A stretch of DNA of 64,000 bases from Castanea sativa. Lineage: Eukaryota > Streptophyta > Magnoliopsida > Fagales > Fagaceae. The stretch lies in assembly GCF_040712315.1 (NCBI RefSeq), contig NC_134020.1, positions 10,630,251-10,694,250 on the forward strand, in the 5' to 3' direction. The translations under genes and the position numbers were made by a program. Below the pieces are notes generated by a model that made no database searches, was not told where the DNA came from, and saw only the letters and a program-made list of their open reading frames with translations. Positions 55,120 to 64,000 of the stretch are shown in pieces (within the stretch, counting starts at the first letter, position 1; every line of letters begins with the position of its first letter).

Positions 55120-55554
55120 ATGGATGAGAAATCAGTTGGCATGATTACGAACGCAAGACCTTTAACTTGGAACGTATCCGTTGATGGGGCAGCTAACCAG
55201 AGAGGGTCTGGCATTGGACTCGTTCTGGTATCCCCCAAGCGAATTTTCTTCGAAAAATCCCTAAGGTTGGCGTTCTCGGCTACTAATAATGAGGCCGAGT
55301 ACGAAGCAGTCTTGGTCGACATGAACATGGTACATAAGATGGGCGGAAAGGAAATTCACATGCTCTCGGATTCTCAGTTGGTGGTCGACCAAGTGACGGA
55401 GACCATGGAAGCCAGGGACCCAAGAATGCAGGAATACTTGACCCAGGTCAAACGTTTACAATCTAGCTTCGATTCCTTTATCCTATCTCACGTTTCTAGA
55501 AGTGGAAATACGCATGCAGACTCCCTGGCTACCTTAGCGACATCCTCGGCTTAG
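55120..55554 (+). pseudogene. E2 second (archaeal-type) RNase H
   Basis: A complete domain: WNVSVDGAANQRGSGIGLVL (Asp), AFSATNNEAEYEAVLVDMNM (Glu), IHMLSDSQLVVDQVTETME (Asp) and SGNTHADSLATLAT (Asp). This domain itself is open and could fold; it is the marker of the Tat lineage. Confidence 0.92.
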
Positions 55555-55639
55555 AGTTTGCCTAGGATTATCCTTGTCGAAGATTTGCTAGAGCCAGCTC
55601 TTACCACTGCTCGTACAGCCTGCATCCACTTAATAAGGT

Positions 55640-56870
55640 CTGGACCTAGTTAGATCGACCCCGTGATATATTTTCTGCAAAACGACGTTCTCCCAGAGGA
55701 CAAGTCTGAAGCTGACAAGATCCGTCGAAAGGCACCACGTTTCTGGTTGTCTGAGGATCAGAAATTGTACAAATGATCCTTCTCTGGACCATATTTGTTA
55801 TGCGTGCACCCCGAATCAACGGAGGCGCTTTTGGAATAACTGCACGAGGGAATTTGTGGGAGCCATACTGGGGGAAGGTCCCTAGCTCATAGGGCACTGA
55901 CTCAAGGATATTGGTGGCCGAATATGTAGAGGGAAGCTCAAGACTATGCAAGAAAGTGTGACCAATGCCAGAGGTTCGCTCCTAACATCCATCAGCTTGG
56001 AGAAGTCCTTAATCCTCTCTCCAGTCCTTGGCCTTTCGCTCAATGGGGATTGGACATAGTAGGACCATTCCCGAGGGCTGTAGGAACAAAAGGTGGCTGC
56101 TTGTGGGGACTGACTACTTCACCAAATGGGTAGAGGCTGAGCCCTTGGCAAATATTAGGGATGTCGATTCCAAGAAGTTCATCTGGAAAAACATCATCAC
56201 TAGATTTGGAGTACCACATACACTCATTTCGGACAATGGCATTCAATTTGATAGTGGAGCTTTTAGGAAATATTGTGGTGACATGGGAATCATAAATAGA
56301 TACTCCACTCCAGCTTATCCTTAGGGAAACGGGCAAGCCGAGGCCGTTAACAAGGTTATAGTTAGTGGACTCAAGAAAAGGCTGGACGATGCGAAGGGCA
56401 GATGGGTAGAAGAACTATCACACATTCTATGGACGTATCGAACTACGCCACGCAGATCCACAGGAGAAACACCATTCTCTATGACTTATGGGGCCGAGGC
56501 AGTGATACCTTTAGAGTCTGGCTTCCCCACATTGAGGACGAGTACTTTTAGCCCAGAAAATAACAACGGCCTCCTGGAGAAGAGCCTAGATTTAGTTGAG
56601 GAATGGCGAGAGACAGCTATGGTCCAAATGGCTTATTATTAGCAGAAGCTTAAACGAGGGGATGATGCCCATGTGAAGCTCAGACCACTCGCGCCTGGGG
56701 ATCTGGTTCTGAGAAAGGTTATAGGTACTGCTAGAAACCCAGCCTGGGGTAAATTAGGACCGAACTGGGAAGGACTATATCGGATTATTTCTGTAGCAGG
56801 CACAGGGTCATATCGACTAGCTGATCTAGTTGAAAAAATTGTATAACGTCTGTGGAATGTAAACAACCTT
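55640..56870 (+). pseudogene. E2 integrase
   Basis: The zinc finger reads LHEGICGSHTGGRSLAHRAL, GYWWPNM, CDQCQRFAP. After a one-base frame change near 56090 the core continues: GTDYFTKWVEAEPLANI, HTLISDNGIQFDSGAF and, after a TAG in place of CAG, GNGQAEAVNK, so all three catalytic residues are present. The C-terminal part includes WTYRTTPRRSTGETPFSMTY and LGPNWEGLYRIISVAGTGSY. Stops: TAG, TGA and TAA. Confidence 0.9.
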
Positions 56871-56944
56871 CGAATATATTATTATTAATAAAGGGCACTT
56901 TTGTCGTTTGTGGTTTAAATTATAAATATATATGGGCTTATCAA

Positions 56945-57540
56945 TTACAATTCTCAAAATATCAAACAGAAACTTGGTAATGCATGGTCCTCGGACCACA
57001 TACCTATGGTCTTTGGACCACATACCTTGTGGAAATTGATATGTTCTAAAATATCAAACAGAAACTTGGTAATGCATGGTCCTCGGACCATAGACCTTGT
57101 GGAATTGATATGTTCTAAAATATCAAACAGAAACTTGGTAATGCATGGTCCTTGGACCACATACCTTGTGGAAATTGATATGTTCTAAAATATCAAATAG
57201 AAACTTGGTAATGCATGGTCCTCAGACCACATACCTTGTGGAAATTGATATGTTCTAAAATATCAAACAGAAACTTGGTAATGCATGGTCCTCGGACCAC
57301 ATACCTTATGGAAATTGATATGTTCTAAAATATCAAACAGAAACTTGGTAATGCATGGTCCTCGGACCACATACCTTGTGGAAATTGATATGTTTTAAAA
57401 TGTCAAACAGAAACTGGGTAATGCATGGTCCTCGGACCACGTACCTTGTGGAAATTGATATGTTCTTAAAATATCAAATAGAAATTTGGGTAAATATGGT
57501 CCTCGGACCACATACCTTGTGGAAATGGATGGCTTATCAT
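56945..57540 (+). repeat. E2 tandem array, about eight 70-bp units
   Basis: The phrase ttctaaaatatcaaacag recurs at 57043, 57113, 57183, 57253, 57323, 57393 and 57463: period 70. Each unit contains the palindrome tggtcctcggacca (6-bp arms, 2-bp centre), itself sharing tcctcgga with the E2 LTR. The array lies just after integrase. Confidence 0.95.
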
Positions 57541-57978
57541 TTGTTAAACAGAATCATGTTTAAATAGAATTTTAAGTCATACATCTTTAAGTATTAAGCA
57601 TAAATTTGGTAAGGTGGGATCCTCGGACCCCACACTTTACTATTACTAGCGTTCTAAGTTACAAATTCTAAGTATCACATGGGTTTACAAAGTGTGGCAC
57701 TACTTATCATCTAAACCAAGTTTGTTTTTGGTAGATTCTTGAACACTTTACTTTTCAAATGTTAGCAAAAAGTTAAGTTAGCCTGTTAGGCGTTCGTTAT
57801 TACTTCGCGCTTGATATACTCATGAAATATAGTTTGAGAGGAATTCTTATGGCAAACACAAAGATTAAATAAATACAAGTCAAATGAAAATCAAACGAAT
57901 CAGCCTTTCATTAATTGTTCTGACATACATTACATGCTAAATCTTAATTACAAAGAAAGAGAAGTCCTAGGCTCGGCC
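57541..57978. other. E2 spacer between array and antisense gene
   Basis: No coding frame. One further partly matching unit (gggatcctcggaccccac, 57608) suggests array decay. It should contain the antisense gene 3' UTR. Confidence 0.5.
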
Positions 57979-60539
57979 CTAAACTTTTGGAGGGGGGTCT
58001 TGCTGAGAAGTGCTGGTTGCCTCAGTGTTTCTTAGCTCCAACTCAAAGGAAGACAGAACTTGCTTCCCTTTGTCTGTTGTAGTTGTTGGAGGGACAGTGG
58101 GCTTCACACTTTGGCTTAAGTCTTTCTCGGCACCTCCACACCCTTCCTTCTCTTTGTTGGAACCTGAAGGTTCTGTAGGATCCGGAATGGGTTCTGGGAT
58201 CACAGGAGGGAGAGCAGAAGGAGTTGTCTCAGGAGCAGGTGCGACAGTAGGAGCCTCTTCTATCTCTTGTATGTCAAGGGGAAGCCAAACGTTCTCGGGC
58301 TTCCTCAGCTCGGAAGTTGAAGGAACCCCTGCTACATTTAGGGCTTCGCCCCAGACCTGCTGACAGTATTCTCGGCACAAGGCCGCGAACACCTCTGTCA
58401 GCTGGTCTTGTGTCGCTGTCACCCCTTCCTGGTAGCTAGCCTTCTTCTCAGTCTCCAGTAAACCTTTGAAGGTGCGAGCTTCCTTCTTCATCTGCGCAAG
58501 CTCCTTCTCCAAGTCAGAGCGTTCCTTCTGCGCTTTGGAGAGTTCATCATCCTTTTGATGAAGAAGCTTGCGCTGCCCCTCCACTTGAGTCCTCATCATT
58601 CTCAAGCTGGCCTCGGCGCCGTCTCTCTCCCTTTTTAGGTTGGCCAGCTGAGAGGAAAGTTTCTCGTTTTCTGCGAGCGCCTGGCCCAGGGACTTCTCAG
58701 TCTCCAGTTGTATCTCATGCTCCATTCCGGCCTTCTTCCGAGAATCCTCCACAAATTTCTCGGTAGTAAAGACCTCTTGAATGGCCTGTGGCAAAGTTTC
58801 AGAGAGTTAGATGCAAGAAAACACTTACTAATAATCCGATATCATTAAAAATGAAATATTCGTAAGAAGTGAAACTTACCAGGGCTAAGTCCTTTTTCAA
58901 AGAAAGAAACAGCTGAGGCTGGCTCATTTTTTCCAAGGCGTCCATATCCTTAGGCAGCAAAAGAGGACGTTCCAACGCCTCGGCCAAGTGGTGGGTGTGG
59001 CCTTGTTGGAATGCCCTGATGCTGGACTGACAAGAGATTGGTGCTCCGTCCAATCTCAAGTCAGGAGACCAGGTAGCCGGTGCTCGGCGCACTTCGGCCA
59101 TGTCCCTAATTTCCCCACTTTCAACTAAACGAGCACGTCCCTTGCCTTTGTCCAGCTTCTGCTGCTGAGCTTGCTGAGGCTGTTGTCTTGGCTTCTTCTG
59201 TTTTTCGCCACCAGCCTCCTCGGCCTCCCCCTTTCTTTTCTTCTTGGGCTCCTCAACCGGAGGTTTAGGATCGGCTGGAGGTGGAGGTGGTGGCAAGGAT
59301 GGAGGAGCTTGGGTCCCTCTTGCTCTTTTTTAGGCAACTTTCTCGCCTCTCTTGGTCAAAAGGCCTTGGAGCACATCCATATCCTCCTCCTCAGAATCGT
59401 CGCCGGGGTGGGCAACTATTAAGCCTGCAACTCCGGAGGCCTCGGTGGGCTCTTCTTCCTCATCAGAGAGCATGACAAACTGGTTTCCTCGGGGTCTTTC
59501 GACGTCCTCAAGCTGAAACCGGTCTATCTCGTCGTCCAACATGTGCGAAGAGGATACTTGCTCCTCTGGAACAGCAGTTGCTTGAGAGTGCGTCGAGAGA
59601 GGGATCACCGCGATGGGTCGCGTGTATAAGATGGTGTTGAGGTCGTCCGGGATGTTGTGGTTGGCAAGAAAGTGCGGCCTTGCTACGTTTATTCTCTTGC
59701 GCCTCCTATCCCCCGCGATAATCGTGTCCTCTATCTCCTAGAAATCCGAGGATATTGGGTCGTACCCTAGTATTAGATAAGCCGCTCTAAGTTGCAGGTC
59801 TTCACTCACGAACACTTCTGAGCGCAGTACGCGGTTTAGGTCGGCAACATTGCAGTGGCTCAGACAGGGGCGCACGAGTTGTTTATCTGCAAAAAAGAAT
59901 ACCAAAGAAGCCAAGTATGGTCAGATCTGCAATGCATATGAGAAATCGAAATGCACAATGTGTAAAAGGAAATAAATATTTGAAGATTTTGAGATTAAAA
60001 TTCGGGGTAGAGAAATTAACTCCTAAAAGAGCCACACCTGGGTCTCCCCATACGACTAGGCAGTGAGGGCCGTCGTGCCAATTGCCTGAGGCGATGAGGT
60101 AGTCGTCCTTCATGCCTTTATTGGACTTGGGTAGACAAGAAATTAACCTAACTACACTAGACCGTGATTTAATGTAATAACCTACTTTTGTAAGTTTGTG
60201 GCACTCATACATGAAGACAACATCATGCCAAGTGAGGTTCAAGCCCATCTACTCATTTAGAGCGTCGACACTTCCTAAGACCCTAAATACATTGGGTGCG
60301 CACTGGTCTGGGTACAACCTGTGGTTGCGAAGGTATTCCCTAGTTATGCTTCTCATAGGGAGGGTCATCCCACCTTCTATAAAGGCAATCATGGGGATAA
60401 TGACCTCTCCCGTCTTCCTAGAATCACCTACGGCTTCTGCCAGACAGTATTTCAAACCCACGTCACTGGGAATATGGTATTTGGCCCTAAAGCCTTCCAT
60501 CCCAACGGCGGTATCAACTAAACACTTAAATCTACCCAT
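57979..60539 (-). pseudogene. E2 antisense spliced gene (same family as in E1)
   Basis: Exons on the - strand: 60539-60038, 59886-58880 and 58785-57979, all junctions GT-AG. Exon 1 carries the conserved domain: FIEGGMTLPMRSITREYL, PNVFRVLGSVDALNE, a TAG, then MGLNLTWHDVVFMYECHKL, YYIKSRSSVVRLIS, NWHDG. It lines up with the E1 domain (GxxxPLxxxxxxYL, PNxxRVxxxV, RSxxxRL). Exon 2 is acidic then Pro/Lys-rich. Exon 3 is fully open for over 260 codons and encodes a long coiled coil (EKSLGQALAENEKLSSQLAN, LRMMRTQVEGQRKLLHQKDD) and a Pro-rich tail. Its good state contrasts with pol. Function unknown. Confidence 0.75.
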
Positions 60540-61026
60540 CTAAGAGAAAGGAAAGGGCAAGCTTTAAGGAGGAATGTGGTTAAGAAGGAAGCTGAGGACA
60601 GAATCCGAGGAGAAAAAAGTAGAGAAAGTAAGGACTTACGAGTTTGTAGTTATGCGAGTTTCCACGGGTTTCTGGAGAGAAAAGATGATGACTGATGCTC
60701 TGATGTGATAGAATTCTGAAGAAATGAATGAAGGCGCAGATTTTCAAGCGTTATGACGTGCGGGAGGCGGCCTCGAAATTGGATGCGTCCTGTCCAAATT
60801 TTCAGGAGGTGACAAGGACCGTTGGATATTCATCTCACCGTTGAACGTGGAGACAGGGTGTAACTTGCGGTCATAAATGCGCGCATTCTGGAAATCGAAG
60901 CGCCAAACGACATTTTCTAGGAATGAAACGACCCCCACACGTATGGTGATGTACGAAACGTGTGAAGGGAGCTCTGGTCGGATCAAAACCCTATTTTTCT
61001 CCTCAGATGAGGAAAAATAAAGTTTT
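60540..61026 (-). promoter_or_regulatory. Upstream region of the E2 antisense gene
   Basis: No coding frame. By position it should contain the antisense promoter and leader, between the 3' LTR and the first Met. I see no convincing TATA box. Confidence 0.3.
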
Positions 61027-61036
61027 GAAGGGCTAT
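61027..61036 (+). other. E2 polypurine tract
   Basis: gaagggctat directly precedes the 3' LTR; a short, T-interrupted tract. Confidence 0.6.
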
Positions 61037-61794
61037 TGTGGGGACTAAAAGGACCTAAATAAGTATTTGGGTCTTGGGCTTTATTAATGGGCACTAGTTT
61101 GTTTTGGACTAAAATCCCTCTAGGATTGCAAGTCGGCCCATGAGTCGAGAGTCCGAGGATTCGTCCGAGGACGAATCTCTTCTCGAACAGACCCATGAAG
61201 ACCCTGGGATTCACCAAAAAGATCAAGGCAGAATTCTGGAAAAATCGTTGGTTAAGAGGGGGATTCAAGCACCCTCCAGACGCAACGGTGTAAGGGAAAT
61301 ATCTCAGAAAAAGGCTGCCCCTCCACATTAAAGACCCTGCACCTACCTCACTAGCTGCATTAATGGGGAAATGACCCCTGAATAGTAGAAGTCAGCCTTC
61401 TTGCTATCATTTGAAGACTTCCAGAGGGTGGTGGATGGGACAGGTGTCTAATAGGGTGATTTGCTTTACACGTGGATGAAGAGGGCAGAAGAAGAAGTAT
61501 TTAAGGAGGGAAGAGAGTAAAGAAAAGGGGTGGTAAGAAAAATATTAAGAACTGTAACTTTTGAGAGAAGAAAGAGAAATAATATATAAGTTGTCCTCGG
61601 CTTACGTCCGAGGAGGTTCATTTTGCCCCGTTTGTCTATTATTTGCAAATACTGTAATATTTTAGCCTGTTCATCAAGTTTCGAATATCACTAAACTAGA
61701 TTGCGAGTCCACACTCTACAAATTTCATTGTTTAAGGCTCATTGGGCCTGAGCCCACGTGTGTTTTTGGGTCCAGGCGCAATTGTGCACTTACA
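61037..61794 (+). repeat. E2 3' LTR
   Basis: Same length and ends as the 5' LTR; followed by TSD gtatc. The palindrome counterpart is at 61158-61177. Confidence 0.95.
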
Positions 61795-62425
61795 GTATCA
61801 ATGCTTGGCAATTGGCACTTGGGAATTGGGTTGGGTACTTTGGGAGATGTACAACCACGCATGTTAGCCAAGTGTTTCATTTTTTATTTTTAGTGTGTAT
61901 TGTACGTTTTTGTTACTTTTTTTTTTTGGTTGAATAATAGTGTTAATAACTCAATTTTGATTAATAAAGGAATACAAATACAAAAATATTTTTTAAACAA
62001 TAAAAGAATGATTTGTATTTTAACATTTAGGCTGCTATCATCTAATTAAACACCCTTTTATTTAGAATAGATCTTTAAAGTACAATTAAATTACTTATTC
62101 TTAATACCGTTGTAAAAAAAATGAAAATAAATAAATAAATAACATTGCTATTATTTTTGTAATATTAATTTTGATTATTTATACTTTCTTTCCCTTTCCC
62201 ATCTAATATAAGATATGAAACTCATTTATAATTTTTTTTATTTTATATTTTTTTGGATATATTTGATGAGTTGTTATTTATATTATAATTTTAAAATAAT
62301 TAATTAAATTATTCATGACATCGTCGGTTCAACCATTGGTTCGACCCCAGTCAGACCAGAAAACCGAGAACCACTACCTTTTTCGGTTCCATCACCATTC
62401 CAATTTTTAAAACCATGGGTTAATC

Positions 62426-62598
62426 TCTTCCATCAGCTGCTGCACAGACTGCAACATTTCAATAAATAAGTTTGTATTGTCAAAGGGAATCCTTTGTTGC
62501 TGCTGCAGCCCAGCCCTTGCTCCATTAGCACCTTCTGCCTGGTTAGGCTGGTGTGACGTGGCTGGTCTTGATTTTGCCTGCAATGGCATGATACTCAT
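62426..62598 (-). pseudogene. E3 gag N-terminal piece
   Basis: On the - strand it reads MSIMPLQAKSRPATSHQPNQ, then GLQQQQRIPFDNTN and MLQSVQQLMEEI before the hAT element cuts in. The frame continues at 50236 on the other side of the nest. Confidence 0.8.
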
Positions 62599-62670
62599 GT
62601 TTCACATCATCTTTGATCTTGGGGGCATAACTTGTGAGGAATCTATCTGCTCTCCCTGTCTTTTTCCAAC

Positions 62671-62688
62671 TCCCAAGTGAAGTCACCA
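62671..62688 (-). other. E3 primer-binding site
   Basis: On the - strand tggtgacttcacttggga lies nine bases inside the 5' LTR; a different site from those of E1 and E2. It resembles the tRNA-Arg-type site reported for some Tat/Ogre elements, but I cannot confirm it. Confidence 0.6.
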
Positions 62689-62697
62689 ATTTAAAGG

Positions 62698-64000
62698 TGG
62701 TGGGCCTTTTGTGTTGTTGGGCTTAGATTTCTCTTGTTGCACCATGACCCATGATTCTAGGGTAGGAGAGTTGGAGTTGGCCTAAGTGAAATACACACCT
62801 TAGACCAGCTTGTGCACAAGTTGGGCCATCCCAGTATAGACACACATTGGCAGGAGCCTTGGATGTACAGCGTGCTCACGGCAGGAATAACTGTTATAGA
62901 TATTATAGCAGGAACACAATACAGCAAGATAACTAAAAAATTTTACGAATATCACTAATGCCTAAATAACAACAAAGGAAAATAAAAAGGTCATGGCAGG
63001 ATAGTACAACCACGAATAGCAAGATTATGGCAAACAATCCAACACCAAGGTAACAAATTAATTATTCATCAACCAAAAGTAAAGCTCGTCTGCCTAAAGA
63101 AATGGGCTTAGCTTTTCAACAAACATAAGTCCAAAAAGGGAGCCTATCTCTAACATGGGTAACCTCAGAGAAGGCTCCTGCAGTAGAGATTACACACTTT
63201 GAAAAAATGACCTAAATGACTTAAACTCTAATTCTTAACTTTTTAGAAAGTGGGTCCGTCAAGAGGGAGAGAAATGGGTAGCCTATTAATGCATGCCTCT
63301 ATTCCTTTCACTGATGTTTCTCTTGGATTTCTGTGTTTTTCTTTTCTCTCTTTCTTCTTTCTAGCACTATCTCTATTTCTTGTCATTGTTCCCCTTCTCC
63401 CACTATTCACAACTATTCCCTTTTATACTGCCTGCTATGATAGGATTTACCATTTTTACCTTTCAACTGATTTTGGCTCGTTGTAGGTGTCCTTCCAAGA
63501 CTCCCTACTAGCCTGCTAGCTGCCCAACCACTACCCTTACACTATGCTAGCTGTGCTATGCCTCATTCCCAGACAAAAGTGGCTTGTTTTGTCTCTTACC
63601 TCCCTTTTGTTCTCACTACTCTTATCTGGATAAGGGCTAAAATCTCTCCCTCACCTACCTTTATGGCATGTATCCAGTGGTTCCAGCTCATATTTACTTC
63701 TTTTGAGTAAGATGCCATTCCAGCAGGACATCTCTTCTTAAAGAACTTTGAGCGGGAACCCCAAAATATACTCCCTTTTTCTCCCCATCGCTAGACTATA
63801 CCCTCTTATACCCTTGACCCGTGGTCCACCTCCCATGTATTGGCTGGGCACAAGTAGGTGGTGCCTGTGCCCTGTGTGTATGATCCACTTCCCTCTGAAT
63901 CCATTACTTTTTTGGCCTTCACACCTTTGTTATTGCCTCCATGTTTGTTTAATTCTGCGATACGTTCTGGTAAGTGTTTAACTCTTAAGGCGTGAAAGGC
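62698..64000 (-). repeat. E3 5' LTR, truncated by the window end
   Basis: Starts tggtgggccttttgtg and follows the 3' LTR sequence for the visible 1.3 kb (about two thirds of the 2.07 kb). Confidence 0.92.

Larger units (their letters stand above)
50754..61794 (+). mobile_element. E2: complete Tat-lineage Ty3/gypsy element
   Basis: An 11.0-kb element with two 758-bp LTRs and a perfect TSD gtatc (50749-50753 and 61795-61799). Order on the + strand: primer site, gag, protease, RT, RNase H, second RNase H, integrase, a 70-bp tandem array, then an antisense spliced gene. From 51559 to about 55990 everything is in one frame, broken almost only by TAG codons. The LTRs differ at about 30 positions by eye (roughly 96 % identity), mostly transitions. 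It is the youngest layer of the nest because it splits the hAT element. Confidence 0.96.
50245..62417. mobile_element. hAT-type element in E3 gag, itself split by E2
   Basis: Left end catagttttaaaaatcgga and right end (inverted) catggttttaaaaattgga match; flanks agctaatc (50237-50244) and ggttaatc (62418-62425) agree at 6 of 8 positions. Without E2 the element is about 1.1 kb (50245-50753 plus 61800-62417). Subterminal ggttcaacc / ggtttgacc motifs repeat on both sides. No transposase is seen, so it is non-autonomous. Confidence 0.85.
36948..64000 (-). mobile_element. E3: Tat-lineage Ty3/gypsy element with nested insertions, right end outside window
   Basis: Runs leftwards. Its 5' LTR begins at 62698 and continues past the window; its 3' LTR is 36948-39019. 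On the - strand are a primer site (62688-62671), gag (split), protease, RT, RNase H, a second RNase H, and integrase; a polypurine tract abuts the 3' LTR. Between integrase and 3' LTR, on the + strand, is a spliced plant-mobile-domain gene. Insertions: a solo LTR (44091-45075) and an hAT element holding E2 (50245-62417). The second RNase H places it in the Tat lineage. The left 5-bp flank is gtctg; its partner cannot be checked. Confidence 0.92.

Noticed and set aside
56945..57540. Second CRISPR-like or satellite array
   Set aside because: Whole-unit tandem repeat inside E2; no spacers and no cas genes; not a free satellite since it is bounded by the element.
56954..57567. Repetitive open frames in the E2 array
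   Set aside because: Period is 70 bp, not a multiple of three, so the frames shift from unit to unit and cannot encode a repeat protein.

Overview
This window is nuclear DNA of a flowering plant, almost certainly a woody eudicot. It is AT-rich and intron-bearing, and is dominated by nested plant-type transposable elements: Ty3/gypsy Tat-lineage and chromovirus LTR elements, plant LINEs, hAT/MULE/Tourist-like elements and a solo LTR. The only host gene I can support is the nuclear gene for the chloroplast Clp-protease adaptor ClpS1. The dense LTR nests suggest a large repeat-rich genome. Family or genus cannot be fixed from the sequence alone.

Layout. 1-1543: decayed LINE 3' end (reverse transcriptase tail, RNase H). 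1549-11704 (+): E1, a complete 10.2-kb Tat-lineage Ty3/gypsy element with target-site duplication (TSD) ataaa, gag-PR-RT-RH-second RH-IN, a 70-bp tandem array and a spliced antisense gene. About 11751-12178: MITE. 13010-19121 (+): a full LINE with 10-bp TSD whose middle 1.1 kb has been inverted in place. 20405-34852 (-): CLPS1, three coding exons with correct splice sites and phases, introns of 8.5 and 5.4 kb, and an in-frame TAA in exon 2. Its large intron holds E4 (21032-24497, a deleted chromovirus) and E5 (24506-28229, a non-autonomous LTR element carrying a PDS5 gene fragment). Its first intron holds hAT and MULE-type non-autonomous elements. 35191-35701: Tourist-like MITE.

36948 to beyond 64000 (-): E3, a very large Tat-lineage element with 2.07-kb LTRs and an antisense, spliced plant-mobile-domain gene. 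E3 is interrupted by a solo LTR (44091-45075, TSD cctct) in its integrase and by an hAT element (ends at 50245 and 62417) in its gag. That hAT element is itself split by E2 (50754-61794 (+), TSD gtatc), a third Tat-lineage element, again with a 70-bp array and a spliced antisense gene.

Main points. All three Tat elements carry an intron-containing gene on the opposite strand between integrase and 3' LTR: E1 and E2 share one protein family, E3 carries a different one. In E1 and E2 the tails of pol and of the antisense gene are separated by arrays of the same monomer length (70 bp), unrelated in sequence, each monomer holding a 6-2-6 palindrome. The stop codons that break the polyproteins are mostly TAG where CAG or TGG is expected, which points to C-to-T decay of methylated DNA. 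None of the retroelements looks able to move by itself now. All calls are from reading the sequence; no database search was run.
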